DNA of 60,918 nucleotides. Source: Lachnospiraceae bacterium. Its GTDB lineage: Bacteria; Bacillota; Clostridia; Lachnospirales; Lachnospiraceae. Position 1 is the stretch's first letter, and each line of letters starts with the position of its first letter. This document shows, piece by piece, positions 17,966 to 26,188 of this stretch. A program made the translations under genes and the position numbers. The notes beneath the pieces are model-generated. The model had not been told where the DNA came from. It saw only the letters and a program-made list of their open reading frames with translations, and did not search any database. The stretch spans positions 1 to 60,918 of the forward strand of contig JAFYYN010000135.1 of NCBI GenBank assembly GCA_017557525.1, written 5' to 3'.

Positions 17966-19186
17966 ATGAATTATTCTTGTACAGCCCTTGTGGCATTGGT
18001 TATCCTGCTGATAATCAATTATGACATACTGCTAAAAAAGAATAAAGAGAACCGGAATCTTATCCCGGCACAGAAATCCTACCGCAGGTTCCTGCTTTCG
18101 GTAGTTATTTTCTATGCCTGTGATACTCTATGGGGCTTTTTCTATGATCTACAGTTCCTAACCATTACGTATATAGACACAATGGTATTCTTTGCGGTTA
18201 TGGCATATTCCGTATTCTTATGGACAAGGTATGTTATATCTTATCTAAAGGTTAAAAATGTATTTACTACCGTCTTAAACTATTGCGGATGGTTTTTCCT
18301 GCTTTTCGAATGGATAGTGGTCTTAATAAACCTGTTTTTCCCAGTATTGTTTTATTTTGACGAGAACGGAACATACGTTGCAGGATCGCAAAGGTATGTA
18401 AACCTTGGAATTCAGTTGATCATGTTCCTTATGACTACAATATGTATGCTTTATGTTTCAGCCAAGAACAGCGGAAAGGTACGTTTCAGGCATTTGTCTA
18501 TCGGATTATTCGGAATAGTTATGACTGTATTTGTATTTTTACAGATGCTGTTTCCGTTCCTTGCACTGTATTCGGTTGGCTACATGATAGGAACCTGTCT
18601 GCTGCATACATTTGTAATGGAGGATATTAAAGCGGATAAGTTAAAGGAACTAAAAGAGCTTGTGGACAGGGAACGGACTCACAAAGAGCAACTTGGTTCT
18701 GCGATACAGATGGCACATACGGATTCCCTTACGGGCGTAAGGAACAAACTTGCATACGAGGAAATGGCAAGGTCTTATGATGAGAAGATTGCATCCGGCA
18801 AGCTGAAAGAGCTTGCGGTGATCGTATTTGATCTTAACGGCCTAAAGAAAATAAACGATTCAAAAGGCCACGATGAGGGAGACAGGTACATAAAGGAAGG
18901 AAGCCGCCTTATCTGCAGGTGGTTCAAGCATAGTCCGGTTTTCCGTATAGGTGGGGATGAATTTGTTGCTCTTCTTGTCGAACAGGATTTCGCCAAAAGA
19001 GCCACTCTCTTAAATGGATTCAATAGGCTGATAGAAAATAATATCTCAAATGAAAATGTTGTTATTTCAACCGGTATGGATGAATATATTTCAAAGCAGG
19101 ATAAGAATGTCGAAGAAGTTTTTGTCAGGGCTGACAAAAAGATGTATGAGAGAAAAAGTTATCTTAAGAGTATCGGTTCAATATAA
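17966..19186 (+). CDS. membrane diguanylate cyclase (GGDEF)
   Basis: A 406-residue protein: about six or seven membrane spans in residues 1-220, a short helix, then a GGDEF domain from about 245 with AHTDSLTGVRNKLAYEE, VIVFDLNGLKKINDSKGHDEGD, FRIGGDEFVALL and ADKKMYERK. The catalytic GGDEF motif is intact, so c-di-GMP synthesis is expected. No RxxD inhibitory site is seen five residues before the motif. It is co-transcribed with the EAL gene upstream, suggesting local control of one c-di-GMP pool. The membrane part resembles the seven-span ligand sensors of such proteins; the signal is unknown. Confidence 0.9.
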   Translation: MNYSCTALVALVILLIINYDILLKKNKENRNLIPAQKSYRRFLLSVVIFYACDTLWGFFYDLQFLTITYIDTMVFFAVMAYSVFLWTRYVISYLKVKNVFTTVLNYCGWFFLLFEWIVVLINLFFPVLFYFDENGTYVAGSQRYVNLGIQLIMFLMTTICMLYVSAKNSGKVRFRHLSIGLFGIVMTVFVFLQMLFPFLALYSVGYMIGTCLLHTFVMEDIKADKLKELKELVDRERTHKEQLGSAIQMAHTDSLTGVRNKLAYEEMARSYDEKIASGKLKELAVIVFDLNGLKKINDSKGHDEGDRYIKEGSRLICRWFKHSPVFRIGGDEFVALLVEQDFAKRATLLNGFNRLIENNISNENVVISTGMDEYISKQDKNVEEVFVRADKKMYERKSYLKSIGSI

Positions 19187-19211
19187 GGGTTAAAAGAAAA
19201 TAAAAAAATTG

Positions 19212-19240
19212 TTGACAAATGATACTTAAATGATTATAAT
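19212..19240 (+). promoter_or_regulatory. consensus promoter of the Ile leader / synthetase unit
   Basis: TTGACA (19212-19217), 17 bases, TATAAT (19235-19240): a full consensus. A small hairpin GTCTTGC/GCAAGGC (19251-19270) would stand at the transcript's 5' end. Confidence 0.85.
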
Positions 19241-19310
19241 CCAATCTAACGTCTTGCTTGACGGCAAGGCAATCAGATTAAATGTAAAATCTTAAGGAAG
19301 GTTTTAGACT

Positions 19311-19394
19311 ATGATGAAGAGTTATAATTCTAACATCATTATAGGCATCATTATTAGCTTTATTATACGCAAGTATGATAGGGTTGATTTGTGA
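19311..19394 (+). CDS. isoleucine-rich leader peptide (attenuator)
   Basis: A 27-codon reading frame with RBS AAGGAAGG (19293-19300) and start ATG 19311. Eight codons are isoleucine, packed at positions 9-11, 13-15 and 18-19, using ATC, ATT and ATA. Valine and leucine occur once each, near the end. A rho-independent terminator begins 32 bases after its stop and lies before the long coding region. That is the plan of amino-acid attenuators such as ilv leaders: slow ribosomes at Ile codons would let RNA polymerase pass. GCGGT at 19396-19400, just after the stop, copies the first bases of the terminator's 5' arm and could pair with its 3' arm; a full anti-terminator was not resolved. It could instead be a small membrane peptide. 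Confidence 0.75.
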   Translation: MMKSYNSNIIIGIIISFIIRKYDRVDL

Positions 19395-19426
19395 TGCGGT
19401 CTGACTAAGAAAAAATAGTTATGATA

Positions 19427-19463
19427 TGCGGCACAGGTTGACCCTGATGCCGCTTTTATTTTT
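19427..19463 (+). terminator. attenuator terminator before the synthetase fusion
   Basis: GCGGCA (19428-19433) pairs with TGCCGC (19448-19453), with an inner CAGG/CCTG and loop TTGAC, followed by TTTTATTTTT. It lies about 100 bases upstream of the start codon at 19566, inside the untranslated leader. Confidence 0.85.
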
Positions 19464-19565
19464 GATATGATTATCCTTTATGAGTCTGTGATGGCTTATG
19501 ATGGATTCATATATAAAATTACAACTGCAAAAGGCAGAATATTTAGGAAGGAAAAGGTACAAACA

Positions 19566-21902
19566 ATGGCAACAGAAACTTCATTAAAAGACGTAGCTTC
19601 ACGCGTACGCGAAATGAGGGAGCTTTCCGGGATATCGATACATGAGATGTCAGAGAGCACTCATATGTCAGTAGAAGACTACATGGCGCTTGAAGATGGT
19701 AAGGTTGACTTTTCATTCTCGTTTATCAGCAAGTGTGCTGAGAAATTCGGAGTGGATATCGCAGATATCATGCAGGGATCATCACCTAAGCTTTCTTCAT
19801 TTTCACTGGTAAGACGGGGTAAGGGTGTACCGATCGCACGTAACGAGAACGAAAATGCTCTTTATGCAAGCATGGCTCCTAACTTTAAGAATAAAATAGG
19901 CGAGCCCTTCTTCTGCAGGCTTCCCTATAATCCGGATATAGTTGATAAGCCCATGCAGCTGCACTATCACAGCGGACATGAGGTTAGTATTATCACAAAG
20001 GGCATCATGAAGCATCAGTTCGGAAACCGTATAGAGCTTCTTTATCCCGGTGATGTTATATATTTTGACAGCCGTACACCACATGCCGAGATGGCAGTGA
20101 ACGGTCAGGACTGCGAATTCTTTACTGTTATCATGGGCAGTGAGGAAAAGGATGATGTGGATGATATCAAGCATCAGGATAATTCCTTAGCACCTGAGAA
20201 TATCATAATGGATGAGCCTGAAACAGGCGTTGTAAGTGAAAAATTCATCAAGACTAAGATTGACGGAAACGGTCTGCTTAAAGAAATTAAATTTAAGCAT
20301 GAAAATTCCTTTAACTTTGGTTATGACTGCGTAGATGCACTAGCTCAAAAGGATCCTAATAAGCTTGCTATGATCTATGTGGATGAGAATAAGAAAGACA
20401 GATTTTTCACCTTTGGTGAAATGAGCAAGCTTACTTCACAGGCAGCCAATTACTTTAGATCCCTCGGTATACAGAAGGGTGACAGGGTTATGCTTGTACT
20501 TAAGCGTCACTACCAGTTCTGGGTATCGATAGTAGCGCTTCATAAATTAGGTGCTATAGCTATCCCTGCTACCAGCCAGCTTGTACAGCATGACTTTGAA
20601 TACAGATTCAATGCTGCCGGAGTTGAGGCTATCGTATGTACGCCTGAGGACAATGTTCCTTACAATGTAGAGCTTGCGTTACCTAACAGCCCTACTGTAC
20701 AGACAAAGATCATTGTAAACAGAACAGCTGATAACTGGGATTTCGACAAAAAGGAAGGCTGGCATTACTTTGATGAGGATATCAAGAACTTCCCCGATAC
20801 CTTTGCAAGACCTCAGGGCAGTGCAGGCTCAAGCGGAGATGACCTGATGCTCATGTTCTTTACATCGGGTACTACAGGATATCCCAAGATTGCAACACAC
20901 AGCCATAAATATGCACTCGGACACTTTATCACTGCCAAGTACTGGCATGATGTACATCCTGACGGGGTACATTTGACAGTTTCAGACACCGGCTGGGGTA
21001 AGGCTCTTTGGGGTAAGCTTTACGGCGCATGGCTTAATGAATCCGCAGTATTTGTATATGACTTTAACAGATTCAATGCTGCCGATCTGCTGCCTATGTT
21101 TGCAAAATACAATATCACTACATTCTGTGCACCGCCTACAATATTCAGATTCCTTATAAGAGAGGATCTGTCAAATTATGATCTGAGCTCTATCAAATAT
21201 GCAACTGTTGCAGGTGAAGCACTTAATGAGGAAGTATACAATAAGTTCCTTGAGGCTACAGGTATTGAGCTTAAGGAAGGCTTTGGACAGACAGAGACCA
21301 CTCTTACGGTTGCTAACCTTAAGGGCATGAAGGTTAAGCCCGGTTCGATGGGTAAGCCTTCACCGATGTATGATGTTGATATCCAGCTTCCTGACGGAAC
21401 CAGCGCTGGTGTCGGTGAAGTAGGCGAGATCGTAGTTAAGACTGATAAGAAGGTTCCCTGTGGTCTGTTTAGAGGCTACTACCGTGACGATGAGAAGACT
21501 CTTGAGGTATGGCATGACGGTGCATACCATACAGGTGATACTGCTTACCGTGATGAGGAAGGATATTTCTGGTATGTTGGACGTACCGATGACCTGATTA
21601 AGTCCAGCGGTTACCGTATCGGACCGTTTGAGATTGAGTCGGTACTTATGGAGCTGCCTTATGTACTCGAGTGTGCGGTTACTGCAGCACCCGATCCCGT
21701 AAGAGGACAGGTTGTTAAGGCAACTATCGTACTTACAAAGGGTAAGGAAGGTTCTGACGAGCTCAAGAAAGAGATCCAGACATATGTTAAGGAGCATACC
21801 GCACCTTACAAGTATCCTCGTATCGTTGAGTTTGTCGATGATCTTCCCAAGACCATCAGTGGTAAGATCCGCAGGAATGTACTGAGGGAGAACTCCAAGT
21901 AA
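19566..21902 (+). CDS. HTH-cupin-acyl-CoA synthetase fusion
   Basis: A 778-residue three-part protein. Residues 8-69 form an XRE-type helix-turn-helix (LKDVASRVREMRELSGISI). Residues 100-191 form a cupin with His133, His135 and Glu139, and a later PGDVIYFDSRTPHAE. The rest is an AMP-forming acyl-CoA synthetase like medium-chain synthetases: LMFFTSGTTGYPK (ATP loop), DTGWGKALWG, EGFGQTETT, YHTGDTAYRDEEGYFWYVGRTDDLIKSSGYRIGPFEIES, and the catalytic Lys in PKTISGKIRR. It would make acyl-CoA from a free acid, CoA and ATP. Given the Ile leader upstream, 2-methylbutyrate activation for isoleucine synthesis is the favoured guess. The frame is open from 19467, but ATG 19566 has a better RBS and starts the HTH. 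Confidence 0.88.
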   Translation: MATETSLKDVASRVREMRELSGISIHEMSESTHMSVEDYMALEDGKVDFSFSFISKCAEKFGVDIADIMQGSSPKLSSFSLVRRGKGVPIARNENENALYASMAPNFKNKIGEPFFCRLPYNPDIVDKPMQLHYHSGHEVSIITKGIMKHQFGNRIELLYPGDVIYFDSRTPHAEMAVNGQDCEFFTVIMGSEEKDDVDDIKHQDNSLAPENIIMDEPETGVVSEKFIKTKIDGNGLLKEIKFKHENSFNFGYDCVDALAQKDPNKLAMIYVDENKKDRFFTFGEMSKLTSQAANYFRSLGIQKGDRVMLVLKRHYQFWVSIVALHKLGAIAIPATSQLVQHDFEYRFNAAGVEAIVCTPEDNVPYNVELALPNSPTVQTKIIVNRTADNWDFDKKEGWHYFDEDIKNFPDTFARPQGSAGSSGDDLMLMFFTSGTTGYPKIATHSHKYALGHFITAKYWHDVHPDGVHLTVSDTGWGKALWGKLYGAWLNESAVFVYDFNRFNAADLLPMFAKYNITTFCAPPTIFRFLIREDLSNYDLSSIKYATVAGEALNEEVYNKFLEATGIELKEGFGQTETTLTVANLKGMKVKPGSMGKPSPMYDVDIQLPDGTSAGVGEVGEIVVKTDKKVPCGLFRGYYRDDEKTLEVWHDGAYHTGDTAYRDEEGYFWYVGRTDDLIKSSGYRIGPFEIESVLMELPYVLECAVTAAPDPVRGQVVKATIVLTKGKEGSDELKKEIQTYVKEHTAPYKYPRIVEFVDDLPKTISGKIRRNVLRENSK

Positions 21903-21914
21903 TTTAAAAATTTT

Positions 21915-22002
21915 GCCTTCCCCTATGTCGTAGGAGGTCCTCACGATTTGCTCCGCAGATCGGGCCCCTTCCTGCGACGGACCTCGAGGGGAAGGCTTTT
22001 TG
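21915..22002 (+). terminator. large structured terminator after the synthetase
   Basis: GCCTTCCCCT (21915-21924) pairs with AGGGGAAGGC (21987-21996) and TTTTTG follows. The 62 bases between hold further helices: GTCGTAGGA with TCCTGCGAC, CGATTTGC with GCAGATCG, and, competing with the first, GAGGTCC with GGACCTC. Confidence 0.85.
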
Positions 22003-22026
22003 TTTTAAAGATTAGTAAAATTATAG

Positions 22027-22055
22027 TTGTATTAGAAAAGACCTTGTTGTATAAT
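22027..22055 (+). promoter_or_regulatory. promoter of the lipoprotein gene
   Basis: TTGTAT (22027-22032), 17 bases, TATAAT (22050-22055), with RBS GAGGTGAAG before the start at 22135. Confidence 0.7.
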
Positions 22056-22134
22056 ACGACACTGTAAAGGAAAAAAATTTAGTAAACGTCCTGCGGATAT
22101 GCGGGGCACGAACAATTTTACGAGGTGAAGTTAG

Positions 22135-23901
22135 ATGAAGAAAATTTGTGCTTTATTGATGGTGTTTATCATGGTTATGTCTCTTGCAGCCTGCTCAAGT
22201 GCTGATATTGACAACCTGGTAGACAAGTTTACCGGTACAACCGATGCTCCTAAGGAGGATGAAGGCAATAAGGCTACAGAGGCTGTTACTCCTGTGGCGA
22301 CCGCTACTCCTGAGCCTACTTTGGTGCCTACCAGTACACCCACTCCGGTACCTACTGAGGAGGTTACTGCAACTCCTGAGCCCACAGTTACCGAAGAGCC
22401 CGAGCCTACTTTAGAGCCGGTATCAACAGTTGACGTAATTACCGAGGGTGCTGATAAGGAGCTGCTTACACAGGTATTTGAGGCATACAGAGATTATGTT
22501 CATAATTATATTGACGAGACCGATTATGAGGATTTTGATACACTTCGTTACGGACTTGCATTTATTGACAAAGACAATATACCTGAGCTGCTGATAGCTA
22601 ACAATACTTACCATGCAGCCGGTGTCAGAGTTGTTTTCTATAATGGCGGAGATTTAAAGGAAGTAGGCGAGTTTGGTGAGTACGGCGGATTTGCTTACGG
22701 AAAATACGATAACAGGATATTAAGCTATTATATGGGTATGGGCATTGAGTGTCTGACTGTAGCCCATGTTGATGAAAATGCGAACCTGGTACAGGATATG
22801 TATATGGAAGGCGATATCAACGATAATACATATTTCAAGGTAAATGAAAAGGATGTTTTGGCAGATGAATTTGATGAGCTTTACAGCGAGCAGTTTTCAG
22901 GCTATGCTGATCATCCTGTTATCTGGGCTACCTATGATACATTGCTGAGCTTTTACCCTAATCTCTGTCAGGGCAAGGAAACAGACATTTTCTTTGATTA
23001 TTATGAGAAAATGTTAGACCCTGCTTTTGAAAGATACATGGGCTTTACAGATCCCAAGATGATCCCGTTAAAGGGATACTGGGGCTTTAAGACTGCAGAT
23101 GTACATATAGCTAACCCTGATCTTAATTTCTACTACAATGGTGATGATATAGATGATGGTGAGTACCAGAGTGATTATTATTTATATGGAGAGGCAATAA
23201 TTGATGAGGTTGCTGGCTTCTGGCTCTCAGGCTATGACAAAGACGGAAATGAAGTTGAGGACCTGACATTAACATCATACGCTATGCCTATGACATATTT
23301 TGACGGCGGTATCTCAGAGGGTGTTGATTACGGTTGGTGCGTAATCTGTGAGCCACAGGACGGTCTTGAGTGGGAATGCGATATGTGCCTTGATGATGAA
23401 GATCATCTGATCATTGTCCTTTGGAGAGAGAACGGGGAAACCTTCGAGATGGATGGATATGAGTATCCTTCATCGGATTCTATCGTCCTCACATTTGATA
23501 GAGTTTTCAATGACTATGATTATAATACAGTAACAGCTACAATTACCAGATGTCCAGAAAAGGATGTGGAAGGCAAGTACGCTTTTAAGGCTGAGGAGTA
23601 CATTTTTGTAGGTTCATGGGATACCGAGCTTATTAATGAGTTAGGTCTTCCTGAGGATCTTGACGGATATGATTATGATATTGTAAAGTCTGAGAAGGAT
23701 CCTTATATTTTCTATATTGATAAATATACCATCATTAAGGTGATCAATTGGGAAACATATAATTTTGATCTTGTTTCACCCGAGGAGTTTGCTGAAAACC
23801 GTTTGTATAATGAATATACCATATACTTTGACGGTGTAAATGATGAAGGTGAAAATGACGGCCTTACAGCAGTAGCACTTTATCAGGATTATATTGGATA
23901 A
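22135..23901 (+). CDS. large acidic lipoprotein with Pro/Thr linker
   Basis: A 588-residue exported lipoprotein. The signal peptide ends in the lipobox LAAC, so Cys20 would carry the lipid. Residues 40-100 are a Pro/Thr/Glu-rich linker with repeated TPEPT-like units that would hold the rest off the membrane. The folded part (about 105-588) is very acidic and rich in aromatic residues, with segments such as GLAFIDKDNIPELLIAN that resemble EF-like or DUF-type surface modules; I do not recognise a named family for the whole. No catalytic motif is visible. It has its own promoter and terminator, so it is a single-gene unit. Role unknown, at the outer face of the membrane. Confidence 0.8.
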   Translation: MKKICALLMVFIMVMSLAACSSADIDNLVDKFTGTTDAPKEDEGNKATEAVTPVATATPEPTLVPTSTPTPVPTEEVTATPEPTVTEEPEPTLEPVSTVDVITEGADKELLTQVFEAYRDYVHNYIDETDYEDFDTLRYGLAFIDKDNIPELLIANNTYHAAGVRVVFYNGGDLKEVGEFGEYGGFAYGKYDNRILSYYMGMGIECLTVAHVDENANLVQDMYMEGDINDNTYFKVNEKDVLADEFDELYSEQFSGYADHPVIWATYDTLLSFYPNLCQGKETDIFFDYYEKMLDPAFERYMGFTDPKMIPLKGYWGFKTADVHIANPDLNFYYNGDDIDDGEYQSDYYLYGEAIIDEVAGFWLSGYDKDGNEVEDLTLTSYAMPMTYFDGGISEGVDYGWCVICEPQDGLEWECDMCLDDEDHLIIVLWRENGETFEMDGYEYPSSDSIVLTFDRVFNDYDYNTVTATITRCPEKDVEGKYAFKAEEYIFVGSWDTELINELGLPEDLDGYDYDIVKSEKDPYIFYIDKYTIIKVINWETYNFDLVSPEEFAENRLYNEYTIYFDGVNDEGENDGLTAVALYQDYIG

Positions 23902-23937
23902 AAACTAATAAACGATGCTTTAAGCATCAAAAAAATG

Positions 23938-23970
23938 ATAGCAGATGAAACGTTTCATCTGCTATTTTTA
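23938..23970 (+). terminator. terminator after the lipoprotein gene
   Basis: A perfect palindrome ATAGCAGATGAAAC/GTTTCATCTGCTAT (23938-23965) followed by TTTTTAT. A smaller GATGCTTTAAGCATC hairpin precedes it (23914-23928). Confidence 0.88.
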
Positions 23971-23972
23971 TA

Positions 23973-24001
23973 TTGACAGAAGTTCATTAAAAGAATAAAA
24001 T
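23973..24001 (+). promoter_or_regulatory. promoter of the DUF937 gene
   Basis: TTGACA (23973-23978), 17 bases, TAAAAT (23996-24001). It directly follows the terminator. Confidence 0.75.
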
Positions 24002-24042
24002 AAATAATAATAGTCAAGTAATTTAAAGAAAGGGGTTTAATC

Positions 24043-24630
24043 ATGGATTTATCATCAATTTTCGGAACATTAATGAGTAATGAAGGTATAAGCGGCATAG
24101 CTGAAAAGACCGGTGCATCCTCACTGGATATAAAAAACGTGCTTTCTTCAGCACTTCCTCAGCTTATAAGCGGAGCAGACAAGCAGAACACGGATTCAAG
24201 CACTTCACAGGGCTTTGTTAATGCTCTGTCCCAGCATGCATCAAATGACAGCTCAAATCTTTCAAGTTTTTTCGGAAAGGTTGATCTGGCTGACGGCGCA
24301 AAGATAATCGGACATCTTTTAGGAAAAGACGGTTCAAATAATGTAGCAGCACAGACAGGAGTTAACAGTGCAAATACTTCCAATATTCTTTCATCTGCAG
24401 CTCCTCTGTTTATGAACCTGCTCGGAAAGCAGTTTAACAAGGAGAAGAGAAGCATGGGATCACATATTACCGAAGATGATGAACCTAAGAATGTAAAGAC
24501 TGTAGTTAAGGGTGAGAGAAAAAAAGTCCAGGCAACAAAAACTGCAGTATCCGGTGCAATTAAGCCTGCTACACTCAACTGGAAAGCCCAGATGAAGGAG
24601 AAGAGCAAGGCAAAGAAGGACCAGGCTTAA
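24043..24630 (+). CDS. DUF937 family protein
   Basis: A 195-residue cytoplasmic protein. Residues 1-130 show the DUF937 pattern: two similar helical units, VLSSALPQLISGADK and ILSSAAPLFMNLLGK, each after a Gly/Ser-rich stretch, with LADGAKIIGHLLG between. The last 60 residues are Lys-rich and probably unstructured. RBS AGAAAGGGG lies nine bases before ATG. The family's function is unknown to me. The GH26-like gene begins 24 bases after its stop, so both may share the promoter at 23973; nothing else ties them together. Confidence 0.8.
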   Translation: MDLSSIFGTLMSNEGISGIAEKTGASSLDIKNVLSSALPQLISGADKQNTDSSTSQGFVNALSQHASNDSSNLSSFFGKVDLADGAKIIGHLLGKDGSNNVAAQTGVNSANTSNILSSAAPLFMNLLGKQFNKEKRSMGSHITEDDEPKNVKTVVKGERKKVQATKTAVSGAIKPATLNWKAQMKEKSKAKKDQA

Positions 24631-24654
24631 AACATAAAGATTTAAGGAGTTTAC

Positions 24655-26094
24655 ATGGCTAAGTTAAAACAGATAAATCTAAAACCTGCTAAATGTGCGG
24701 TTGACCTTTCTGACGGAAGTGAGAGAGGCTTTTATGTGGATCAGGATTATATCTTAAGAAAGCTTGGAAGACCTCACAGGGCTGTTAATATAATGTATTG
24801 CTACTATCCCAATGACAAGGCGTGGCCTAAACGTGCTCAGGATGCTTATGCCGATATGGATGTAGGGTTTGCATGGGATTATCCTTATGATAACTATTTC
24901 CCGTATTTAGGCGGTGTGGGCGGCAATACTAAAGGTGAGCCTTTCACCTGTATGAGGGATATCCGCCGTCACGGACAGGATGTAATACTTACACTTACAT
25001 GTGATCCTAAGATCACCGACAAGCAGATAATCGGGATAGCTAAGGATTTAAGACCTTTTGGCAGGATGATGCTCCGAATGAACCATGAGTGTACCGGTAA
25101 CTGGTTCTCGTTTAACAAAAGGGCAACTTATCAGGAGATAGCGGATTTCTATGTACGTTTCCATAAGATTATCCGTAAATATGCGCCTAATGTAAGCATG
25201 ATCCTCTGTGCCGGCGCGGTTATGGGAAAGAAAGACATTAAAGCCGAGAGAGAGGATGAGTTCCTTGAGGCTATAAAGGAAACAGAGATCTGGTCCATAG
25301 ATAAATATATAGCACTTAACTGGGGCTGGCCTTATGAGGTGGCAGAGAAGGATAACCACAGTCACAGCAGGGATACAGCAAAGAACACCTATAATGTGGC
25401 AAAAAGGACATTCTTAAGGTTTAAAGAGATTACCGGAAAGACAAAGCCAATGGTAATGTCCGAGCTTAATGCGGACGGTGATGTAACTGGGCCTTACGAT
25501 CAGGTTAAGATCATGAAGAGCTTTGCAAAGCTCATAAAGGATGATCCTGAAAGATGGTTTTCTGCATTCTGTTTCTATCAGTTCAGGGATGACGGAAGAC
25601 TTGGATTAGAGATTACGGACCCTAACAATGCTAATGTTGGTGTGGAGCAACCCATACTTGGTGCCTACAGGGATATTATCGAGGATGATTTCTTTAAGCC
25701 TGAGATTAAGAGCGGAAAGACTGCCAAGCTGCCGATAATGCTACGCTGGGGCAGCTCGGAGGATGCTGAAGGTATATCGATGGAGCTTGATTTTGAAAGT
25801 GATCCTGTATTTGCCGAGGCAAACTTTGAGGGAAGCTTAGTAGATGCAAATCTTATGATGGAGCTTAACGGTATGTGGTTTTATAAGGCTCCGGGAGTAA
25901 AATTTGTGGACTTTATGCCAGCATTCTTTAAGAAGAGGCTAAAGGGAGAAACAAAGCTTAAGCTCAATATTTTTGCTCCTCCTGCTACAGGAGAGAACGA
26001 CCCGACCCAGGGTGAAAACTGGGATACGGATTATTATTATGAGCTAAAGGAACTGCCTAAGATAAGGCTTAGGTTTGAGCCGATATGTAAGTAG
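24655..26094 (+). CDS. GH26-like cytoplasmic glycosidase (putative)
   Basis: A 479-residue protein with a clan-A glycosidase look. RMMLRMNHECTGNWFS places a possible acid/base Glu145 after His144 as in GH26 mannanases, and VMSELNADGD places a possible nucleophile Glu270; KYIALNWGWPY and FSAFCFYQFRD fit barrel strands near the active site. Residues 360-479 look like a separate beta-rich domain with no recognised family. There is no signal peptide, so it would act on imported oligosaccharides. Family membership is judged from motifs only; a related TIM-barrel hydrolase is the alternative. RBS AAGGAG (24642-24647). Confidence 0.65.
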   Translation: MAKLKQINLKPAKCAVDLSDGSERGFYVDQDYILRKLGRPHRAVNIMYCYYPNDKAWPKRAQDAYADMDVGFAWDYPYDNYFPYLGGVGGNTKGEPFTCMRDIRRHGQDVILTLTCDPKITDKQIIGIAKDLRPFGRMMLRMNHECTGNWFSFNKRATYQEIADFYVRFHKIIRKYAPNVSMILCAGAVMGKKDIKAEREDEFLEAIKETEIWSIDKYIALNWGWPYEVAEKDNHSHSRDTAKNTYNVAKRTFLRFKEITGKTKPMVMSELNADGDVTGPYDQVKIMKSFAKLIKDDPERWFSAFCFYQFRDDGRLGLEITDPNNANVGVEQPILGAYRDIIEDDFFKPEIKSGKTAKLPIMLRWGSSEDAEGISMELDFESDPVFAEANFEGSLVDANLMMELNGMWFYKAPGVKFVDFMPAFFKKRLKGETKLKLNIFAPPATGENDPTQGENWDTDYYYELKELPKIRLRFEPICK

Positions 26095-26132
26095 ATAAGA
26101 CTTCTTCAAGGTCAATGTAACTAAATAATTTG

Positions 26133-26174
26133 GGGTGACAAGAGGGTGACAGTAGAACCGTCCCTCTGTCACCC
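26133..26174 (+). repeat. REP-like GTGACAG hairpin, copy A
   Basis: GGGTGACAAGAGGG pairs with CCCTCTGTCACCC (one bulged A), with loop TGACAGTAGAACCGT. It lies between two convergent genes (24655 and the minus-strand proA) and may serve as their terminator. Related sequences with GTGACAG, AGAAC, GTCCC and GTCAC occur at 49469, 49671 and 52437. Confidence 0.7.
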
Positions 26175-26188
26175 AATCCCCCGTTATT

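Noticed and set aside
24159-24608. 149-codon minus-strand frame inside the DUF937 gene
   Set aside because: It is a mirror of a Ser/Lys-rich coding region; promoter, RBS and family pattern all support the plus-strand gene.
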